A DNA stretch of 19,238 nucleotides from Dehalococcoidia bacterium (GTDB taxonomy: Bacteria; Chloroflexota; Dehalococcoidia; Dehalococcoidales; Fen-1064), in the NCBI GenBank assembly GCA_003153955.1, contig PMCB01000126.1:13744-32981 (forward strand), given 5' to 3'. Below, in pieces: positions 14,273-19,238 of this stretch. The translations under genes were made by a program, and so were the position numbers. Position 1 is the stretch's first letter, and each line of letters begins with the position of its first letter. Under the pieces are notes generated by a model. It was not told the DNA's origin and searched no databases. It worked only from the letters and a program-made list of their open reading frames with translations.

Positions 14273-14320
14273 TATAATGTTATATGGTACTATATAGTAA
14301 GTTTTTGTATTATTGATATC
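14273..14320. promoter_or_regulatory. Candidate MarR promoter with two dyads and a TTGATATC box
   Basis: A TATAAT (14273-14278) overlaps the dyad TATAA-TG-TTATA (14273-14284). A perfect palindrome ACTATATAGT follows at 14289-14298, and TTGATATC at 14313-14320. Dyads around a -10 box and the start of transcription would suit autorepression by the MarR protein. The -35 box is poor, and AT-rich sequence readily gives short palindromes. Confidence 0.35.
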
Positions 14321-14413
14321 TCCCTATGTTGATTGTTAATGATGGCTTAACGAAATACGGGTGAGCTTATTCTACCGGGTCGCAAAATATCTGTTACAGG
14401 GGTTGTTTTATCT

Positions 14414-14881
14414 ATGGATAGTTTAGAAGCCAAAATGTCTAAAAACAGCAGTAAATATGCCTGGCATCTGATCGGTAAAGCCAGTCACTTACTGTTTTGG
14501 GTTCGGCAAAGAGAGTTAACCCCGTATAATATCCTCCCCAGGCAGGCTTATATTTTATCGCTGCTTTATAACCTTGACCATAAAGCGACATTGGATGAAT
14601 TGTCCCGGCTTACCGATCGGAAAACCGGCACCCTTTCCATCATCATCTCAAGAATGGAAAGAGATGGACTGGTTAAAAAATTGCGTGAAAATCCCCGGTC
14701 GGTTTTATTGAAGTATGAATTAACCCCAAAAGGGATTGAGGCGTACAAAACCAGCAGCAAGTTGAAATCGGAGAAAGCTATTTTTTCTGTTTTATCCGAG
14801 GATGAACGGCAGCAGCTGATATCGATATTGGAAAAAGTTATTGCGCGGTCGGAAAAAATAAAAAAAGCCAAGCAGTCCTGA
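14414..14881 (+). CDS. MarR-family transcriptional regulator
   Basis: A 155-residue protein with the winged-helix layout of MarR. Residues about 18-45 form a first helix (HLIGKASHLLFWVRQREL), followed by LPRQAYILSLLYNLDHKATL, then LSRLTDRKTGTLSIIISRME as the helix-turn-helix with recognition helix, and RDGLVKKLRENPRSVLLKYE as the beta wing with the D/R-rich turn. The C-terminal helix EDERQQLISILEKVIARSEK would make the dimer interface. MarR proteins are dimers that leave DNA when a small ligand binds. GGGG at 14399-14402 is 11 bases before the ATG at 14414; a start at ATG 14435 is also possible. The gene is followed 73 bases later by SBP3, so a MarR-SBP3 operon is likely, and the flanking hydrolases and SBPs are candidate targets. 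The ligand is unknown. Confidence 0.88.
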   Translation: MDSLEAKMSKNSSKYAWHLIGKASHLLFWVRQRELTPYNILPRQAYILSLLYNLDHKATLDELSRLTDRKTGTLSIIISRMERDGLVKKLRENPRSVLLKYELTPKGIEAYKTSSKLKSEKAIFSVLSEDERQQLISILEKVIARSEKIKKAKQS

Positions 14882-14954
14882 GTTCCGTTCTAGCAGGCAC
14901 CAACTCGGATTCGGACATCTGCGCATGGCGTAATAAAACAGCTTAAGAAACCCA

Positions 14955-16640
14955 ATGACGAAGCAACAGGCATCATGGTGGGAAAATATTGGCCAACCTG
15001 AGTACGGTGGGGAAATCGTCCTGCGTATCAACCGGGACATCGCCAATTTTGACCCTTATTTCTACGAAATGCTGCCGAATATCGATTCCGCCTGGATGGA
15101 AAGGCTCTTCGCCGATGATTGGACGCTGAACCCGCAGATATATCGTTATAACACTCATTTCCGTCCGGTTGAATTCGTTAAAGGCCACCTCGCGGAAAGC
15201 TGGGAATTCCCCGATCCGAAAACCTTGGTTGTTCATCTCCGTCAGGAAATTCACTGGCAGAATATCCCGACGGCTGATGGCCGGGAGTTTACCGCTGATG
15301 ATGTGGTATTTCACTATCACCGGCTGTATGGGCTGGGCAGCGGTTTCACTCAACCCTCGCCTTATCACGCTTCGGTCAGCGCCTTTAAAAAGCTGATATC
15401 GGTCACCGCAGTAGATAAATACACTGTCGTTTTCAAATGGCAGATTCCTAATTCTGAGTTTATTCTGGAAACCCTGCAGGCGCCGGTTGCCTCATTGTGT
15501 CTGGAGAATCCGGATGCTGTGAAAAAGTGGGGAAATGTTGCCGATTGGCATCACGCCGTCGGCACCGGTCCGTTTATTCTAAGGGACTTCGAACCGGGCA
15601 TTTCTGTGACACTGCTCAGAAATCCTGATTACTGGGGGCATGACGAACGGTATCCCCAAAATCAGCTCCCCTACGTGGATAAATTCAAGATTTTAATCAT
15701 CCAGGATGAAGCCGCTGCCATCGAGGCAATGCGGCAGGGCAAAGTCGATGCCCTCGACCAGATTTCTATTGAACGCGCTCAGGCCCTGCAAAAAACAAAT
15801 CCCGAAATATTACAAATTATGACCCCTTCTCCCAGTACCCCTTCCATCGACCCGAGAAATGACCTTCCCCCTTTTAATGACATCCGTGTCCGTAAGGCCT
15901 TACAACGGGCAATCGACCTGCCAACTATCGCCCGGACATACTACGGCGGTAAGGCGGTGCCGAACCCCTCTGCGTTGACCTCGCGTGATGTGATGGGGTG
16001 GGGATTCCCCTTTGAGGCGTGGCCGCAAGACCTGAAAGACGAGTATTCTTATGATCCCCAGGCGGCCAGGCAGCTTTTAACTGATGCCGGTTATCCCAAC
16101 GGATTCCGCACTAGCATCGTGGTGGAGTCAACCGTGGACATGAAATTATTGGCAATTGTGAAATCGTATTTTGCGGTGGTTGGTATTGACTTGGAAATCC
16201 GTCCGATGGAAACCGCGTCCTTCGTCAGTCATGTGTTGACCGGCCACAAGAATGACCAACTGGTACAGCGCTCGGCATCTTCATTGGGGCTGGCTACCGA
16301 ACCTATTCGCCAACTGGAAAGGTTCCGGACCGGTGCCGTACCAAATTACATGATGGTGAGCGACCCTGTGTTCGATGCGTTTCTTCCCAAAGCAATGGCC
16401 GCGGTAAATGTTGATGAAATTAAACAAATAGTCAGGGATGCCAATGAATATGTGGCGCGGCAGCATTTCGCTGTCTCATTAGTGCAGCCGATGCAGTACG
16501 CTCTTTACCAGCCGTGGCTCAAAGGATACAATGGCCAATTTTTCGCGGTTTCGGCGGCTTCCGGCGGCCCGCCGCTTTATTTCTTTTATCCGGCCCGTTT
16601 CTGGATCGATCAAAAGTTGAAAAAGAAGATGGGGCATTAA
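14955..16640 (+). CDS. SBP3: ABC transporter family 5 substrate-binding protein, without a signal peptide
   Basis: A 561-residue SBP_bac_5 protein. It begins MTKQQASWWENIGQPEYGGE, aligning to the mature starts of SBP1 and SBP2. An in-frame TAA at 14934-14936 excludes a longer N-terminus, and no good Shine-Dalgarno is seen before the ATG, so translational coupling to the MarR gene is possible. Family landmarks include LVVHLRQEIHWQNIPTADG then EFTADDVVFHYHRLYG, HAVGTGPFIL, LLRNPDYWGHDERYPQNQLP, VRKALQRAIDLPTIARTYYG and RFWIDQKLKKKMGH. It is closer to SBP1 than to SBP2, sharing the missing signal, the G-W-G-F-P segment and the K-L-K-K tail. A ligand-sensing role inside the cell is one possible reading; a lost export signal is another. 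No permease genes lie downstream. Confidence 0.88.
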   Translation: MTKQQASWWENIGQPEYGGEIVLRINRDIANFDPYFYEMLPNIDSAWMERLFADDWTLNPQIYRYNTHFRPVEFVKGHLAESWEFPDPKTLVVHLRQEIHWQNIPTADGREFTADDVVFHYHRLYGLGSGFTQPSPYHASVSAFKKLISVTAVDKYTVVFKWQIPNSEFILETLQAPVASLCLENPDAVKKWGNVADWHHAVGTGPFILRDFEPGISVTLLRNPDYWGHDERYPQNQLPYVDKFKILIIQDEAAAIEAMRQGKVDALDQISIERAQALQKTNPEILQIMTPSPSTPSIDPRNDLPPFNDIRVRKALQRAIDLPTIARTYYGGKAVPNPSALTSRDVMGWGFPFEAWPQDLKDEYSYDPQAARQLLTDAGYPNGFRTSIVVESTVDMKLLAIVKSYFAVVGIDLEIRPMETASFVSHVLTGHKNDQLVQRSASSLGLATEPIRQLERFRTGAVPNYMMVSDPVFDAFLPKAMAAVNVDEIKQIVRDANEYVARQHFAVSLVQPMQYALYQPWLKGYNGQFFAVSAASGGPPLYFFYPARFWIDQKLKKKMGH

Positions 16641-16751
16641 GGCTTTGGAATTAGCCGTTATTATTGATTAAAAAATAAGCTGTTGGCTATAATTATTTTG
16701 GTTGACCTTACTGACTGCATATTTTGAGCTATTTAAAAATTGGAGATCATA

Positions 16752-17471
16752 ATGAAGAAGGCCTTATTTACATCTGTAGTTTTCGCCGCTGCGCTACTCT
16801 GTTCTTGCGGTTCCGCCGGTGCGAAGACTTCTGCGGTTACTTCACTTTCAGGGACATCTACGCCTGTATCCGGAACCAAAACAACCGCCGCTTCCACTCC
16901 GGCGCACCCTGCCCTGCAAATTATGGGAGTCACCAGCTATATTGATGAAAACGGCTATTATAATCTGGTTGGTGAAGTGCTTAATTCCGGCGACTATAAC
17001 ATGGAAAATGTCGATATAATCGCTACTTATTACGATACCTCTGGCAAGGTTATCGGGACAGCAGATGCTAATACCGAACTTTATGTTATTTCTAAGAATG
17101 TATCTGCGCCTTTCAATATTATCCCCGATTCAAATAAAATACAGCCGGCAACCTACAAACTCGATGTGCAGGCTGATATGACCAACGACCGGCCGTTCTC
17201 CGGTCTCACTGTGCAAAACGATTCAGCATCGATTGATGACACCGGGAGTTATGACATCACCGGGCAAGTCAAGAATGCCTCAACACAGCCGGCTGATGAA
17301 GTAAAAATAATCGCCACTTATTATGACGCCGCTAAAAATGTTATCGGGACATCTTTTGTTTATGCTAACGATGCTGAAATCGCGGCCGGCCATATCTCGA
17401 CATTTGAATTAAGCAGCTATCCCCAGCAGATTCGTCCCGCCGGCTATAAATTGCAGATCGAAGCGCAATAA
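16752..17471 (+). CDS. Lipoprotein with two FxLYD-like domains
   Basis: The start at ATG 16752 follows GGAG at 16742-16745; an in-frame TTG at 16740 would overlap that site. The 239-residue protein has a signal peptide ending L-C-S-C, with lipid Cys19, then a Ser/Thr linker to about residue 55. Two homologous beta-sandwich units follow: the first has YYNLVGEVLNSGDYNMENVD and IIATYYDTSGKVIGT, the second has SYDITGQVKNASTQPADEVK and IIATYYDAAKNVIGTS. The V-x-G-x-V-x-N then A-T-x-Y-D-x-x-G-x-V-I-G-T pattern is that of the FxLYD/DUF3426 family, seen in surface proteins of unknown role. The protein is probably anchored outside the membrane. It follows SBP3 by 111 bases but carries its own ribosome binding site, so its link with SBP3 is uncertain. 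Confidence 0.8.
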   Translation: MKKALFTSVVFAAALLCSCGSAGAKTSAVTSLSGTSTPVSGTKTTAASTPAHPALQIMGVTSYIDENGYYNLVGEVLNSGDYNMENVDIIATYYDTSGKVIGTADANTELYVISKNVSAPFNIIPDSNKIQPATYKLDVQADMTNDRPFSGLTVQNDSASIDDTGSYDITGQVKNASTQPADEVKIIATYYDAAKNVIGTSFVYANDAEIAAGHISTFELSSYPQQIRPAGYKLQIEAQ

Positions 17472-17912
17472 CGGTAAAATTTCATTGAGTCCTTTTTCCC
17501 TTGAGGTGAGAAGGGGCAGGATGGTTTAAACCTAGTACTCCATTAGCAGAATCAACCGGGCACATGGTTCATAAATAGCAAAGTTCAAGATAAATTAGCA
17601 TTCACATTAAGCAAGGCTTGAGTTAGAGGGGCGCAGCCCCTCTAAGTAACCTCCTCCCTCGCCTTGAGCCCTCAGGCGAAATACTTTTGCTTCCGAAGGT
17701 ACTCGGCTTAACGAGCTGATGTATTAAAGCAAAATGTAGAGGAGAGGGAGCCAGAGGGTGAGGTTTTATTGGAGCAAGCAAATACTGACATCAGGAAATA
17801 TTTCGTCTAATTTCATCGTAATAAAAGGGGAAAAAGTGTGAACAACTTCCTCGGTTTAAAATGTTCACCAGGTGCTAGTTTGCACAACGAGGATGTACAG
17901 CAAAGCTGATAG
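17472..17912. other. Structured, repeat-rich intergenic region
   Basis: This 441-base gap holds no convincing gene. It contains CCCTT/AAGGG (17498-17502, 17511-17515) with purine-rich flanks, the hairpin described separately at 17623-17645, CGCCT/AGGCG near 17660-17680, a loose long-range pairing between AACCTC at about 17648 and GAGGTT at about 17760, and GTGAACA/TGTTCAC (17838-17844, 17862-17868). A short frame starting with GTG near 17838 gives a 23-residue peptide without recognisable features. The style, with polypurine and polypyrimidine stretches, resembles dispersed intergenic repeats seen in many bacterial genomes. Confidence 0.45.
17623..17645. repeat. Perfect 10-bp hairpin, possible bidirectional terminator or intergenic repeat
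   Basis: TTAGAGGGGC (17623-17632) and GCCCCTCTAA (17636-17645) pair completely around the loop GCA. No T-run follows on either side, so simple termination is unproven. It could mark the end of the minus-strand protease transcript or belong to a dispersed intergenic repeat family. Confidence 0.7.
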
Positions 17913-18374
17913 CTATTTCCCCTCAATCTCCGCCATTATCATCTTTACCACTTTCGGCACCGCCGCTCTCACTGCAGGCGTCATTTCACTACCGATGTCC
18001 TCGACGCTGTGCGTCTCGACGGCAAAAATAACAACATCAGCGGGCATTTCTCCTGGAAACAGGCTGTTTCCGATTTCCAGAGTCGTTCGTAACGCCGCAT
18101 CATGGGGAGTAATTGAGCCGTTAGTTTGTGCCAGGTCTTTAAGCGTGAGGCGGTGGATTTTCCCGACTTCAGTGTTCTCCGTCAGGATTGCATCGGCAAT
18201 AATCAGTCGCCTGTACCCCCGGATATGTTCCAGTAAACTCAACCCGCCCGCGCCCGTTTCTTCAACGGTAACATCGGCATCACTGATTCTTCGGGCTGTT
18301 TCCCGGGCAATGTGAATCCCGACTCCGTCATCCCCCAGGATGTCGTTGCCGATTCCCAGCACCAGTGTTTTCAC
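17913..18374 (-). CDS. [NiFe] hydrogenase maturation endopeptidase (HycI/HybD family)
   Basis: A 153-residue protein, the usual length for this family. It starts with GTG at 18374, directly after the TAA stop of the hydrogenase gene; a GAGG in the end of that gene serves as the ribosome binding site, so the two are probably translationally coupled. The N-terminal MKTLVLGIGNDILGDDGVGI is the family signature. Residues Asp16, Asp61 (LIIADAI) and His91 (ITPHDAA) match by position the nickel ligands known from HycI (Asp16, Asp62, His90), so the peptidase should be active. It cuts the C-terminal extension from the large subunit once nickel is inserted; the neighbouring gene encodes such a subunit with an extension still present. 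It acts in the cytoplasm. Confidence 0.93.
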   Translation of the reverse strand: MKTLVLGIGNDILGDDGVGIHIARETARRISDADVTVEETGAGGLSLLEHIRGYRRLIIADAILTENTEVGKIHRLTLKDLAQTNGSITPHDAALRTTLEIGNSLFPGEMPADVVIFAVETHSVEDIGSEMTPAVRAAVPKVVKMIMAEIEGK

Positions 18375-19238
18375 TTACTGCCTCAGGGTTTCTCTGACTG
18401 ACCCGTCCGCTTCGTGGATTGTGACTTCCAGCGGCATGTGGCCGAGCGCATGCGTCGAGCAGGAGAAGCACGGGTCGTAACACCGGATGCCAACCTCGAT
18501 ACGGTTGAGGATGCCTTCGGTAACTTTCCCGTTTTTGATATACTCACTGGCTACGTCGAATACGGCCTTATTCATTGCCAGGTTATTATGGCCGGTGGAA
18601 ACAATCAGGTTGACCTGTTTGATCTGGCCGGTTTTATCCACTTTATAATGATGGATCAGCGTGCCGCGCGGCGCTTCGATGACACCCACGCCTTCTTCAT
18701 TCTGCACTGTTCCGTTTACCCAGATATCTTTGCCGCAAATCGCATCGTTCTGTACCAGCGCTTTAATCTGTTCGGCGGCGTTCAGCATTTCGATCATTCT
18801 GGCCAGATGATAATATAACGAACCGCGTAAAACCCCGTTTTTACTCATTTTGCGGGCTTCCTTGAATTCGTTATTGGCTAACGGCGTGCTGTGCCCTTCC
18901 GCCGCGTTGAAACGTCCCAGCGGTCCCACTCGGTACATTCCCGCCGGATAACCCATTTTCTTATAGAACGGGAACTTCAGGTAAGACCAGTCTTCTACTT
19001 TTTCCTCGATGTAGTTCAGGTAATCTTTCGGCGCGAATTTTTCTTCCAGCACCGCTCCGTTCTTGTCTTTCATCCGCAGGTTACCGTCATAATATTCGAC
19101 ATTGTTATTTGCGTCGACCAGGCCCATGTAGGCGCTGTCGAAAGCGGCAAACGTATCCGCCAGTGTTTTGTTCTCTTTGATATATTCTTTCACCATCTCG
19201 ACTGCCAGTACCGAATCGGCAATCGCCCGGTCGATCTG
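18375..19238 (-). CDS. [NiFe] hydrogenase large subunit, C-terminal part (cut by right window edge)
   Basis: The frame stays open from the stop at 18375 to the window edge, giving 287 residues; an internal ATG at 19196 is not the start, since the frame continues upstream as QIDRAIADSVLAVEM. The C-terminal signature CYDPCFSCSTH is the L2 motif whose two cysteines bind the Ni-Fe site. The 24 residues after the His (ALGHMPLEVTIHEADG and onward) are the extension removed by the protease encoded next. Other family parts are YRVGPLGRFNA, APRGTLIHHYKVD and ISTGHNN-like VSTGHNNLAMN. The pattern resembles group 3 (cytoplasmic, cofactor-coupled) enzymes such as Mvh or Hox, but a finer call needs the N-terminal half. 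The small subunit and other parts should lie beyond the right edge. Confidence 0.93.
   Translation of the reverse strand, partial: QIDRAIADSVLAVEMVKEYIKENKTLADTFAAFDSAYMGLVDANNNVEYYDGNLRMKDKNGAVLEEKFAPKDYLNYIEEKVEDWSYLKFPFYKKMGYPAGMYRVGPLGRFNAAEGHSTPLANNEFKEARKMSKNGVLRGSLYYHLARMIEMLNAAEQIKALVQNDAICGKDIWVNGTVQNEEGVGVIEAPRGTLIHHYKVDKTGQIKQVNLIVSTGHNNLAMNKAVFDVASEYIKNGKVTEGILNRIEVGIRCYDPCFSCSTHALGHMPLEVTIHEADGSVRETLRQ

Noticed and set aside
17838..17909. 23-residue GTG-start frame preceded by AAAAGGGG
   Set aside because: Too short, with no recognisable motif; the region is better explained by dyads. It could be a relic, but nothing supports that.
18414..18818. Plus-strand 134-residue open frame opposite the hydrogenase gene
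   Set aside because: It lies wholly antisense to a conserved hydrogenase reading frame with catalytic motifs, and has no family features.

Overview
The window looks like a piece of chromosome from an anaerobic bacterium, most likely a Chloroflexota lineage near Dehalococcoidia. That placement is an inference from gene content: a [NiFe] hydrogenase large subunit with its maturation protease, a DUF6485-type cysteine-rich protein, an FMN reductase with a cysteine cluster, and several lipoproteins with Ser/Thr-rich linkers. No rRNA operon, tRNA, transposase or CRISPR array was seen.

Left part (1-3214): the start of an alpha/beta hydrolase (minus, runs off the left edge), a universal stress protein, a flavodoxin-fold oxidoreductase with a zinc-ribbon-like tail (minus), and a lipoprotein of unknown role.

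Central part (3381-16640): an unusual cluster built from repeated gene families. Three paralogous family 5 extracellular solute-binding proteins (SBP1 3381-5039, SBP2 9099-10973, SBP3 14955-16640) alternate with two paralogous DUF5597/GH35-GH42-like glycoside hydrolases (5354-6931 minus, 11088-12659 plus). Between them lie a small cysteine-rich protein, a seven-bladed RCC1 propeller lipoprotein, a xylose-isomerase-like TIM-barrel protein, an isochorismatase-fold protein and a MarR regulator. Only SBP2 has a lipoprotein signal; SBP1 and SBP3 start directly at the mature domain. No permease or ATPase gene is present. Family 5 SBPs can bind oligosaccharides as well as peptides, so a glycoside capture and breakdown locus controlled by the MarR protein is a reasonable inference. 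The substrate is unknown.

Non-coding content is notable. The promoter and leader of the RCC1 gene (from 7090) are partly duplicated upstream of SBP2 (from 8541): similar promoter spacing, an identical 19-nt element, and a matching Shine-Dalgarno stretch whose start codon is lost in the second copy. The second copy also contains a roughly 135-nt RNA that can fold as a three-way junction and has short resemblances to 5S rRNA. Both hydrolase genes have a hairpin plus U-run just upstream of their ribosome binding site.

Right part (16752-19238): an FxLYD-type lipoprotein, a structured repeat-rich intergenic region, then on the minus strand the 3' part of a [NiFe] hydrogenase large-subunit gene followed directly by its maturation protease.
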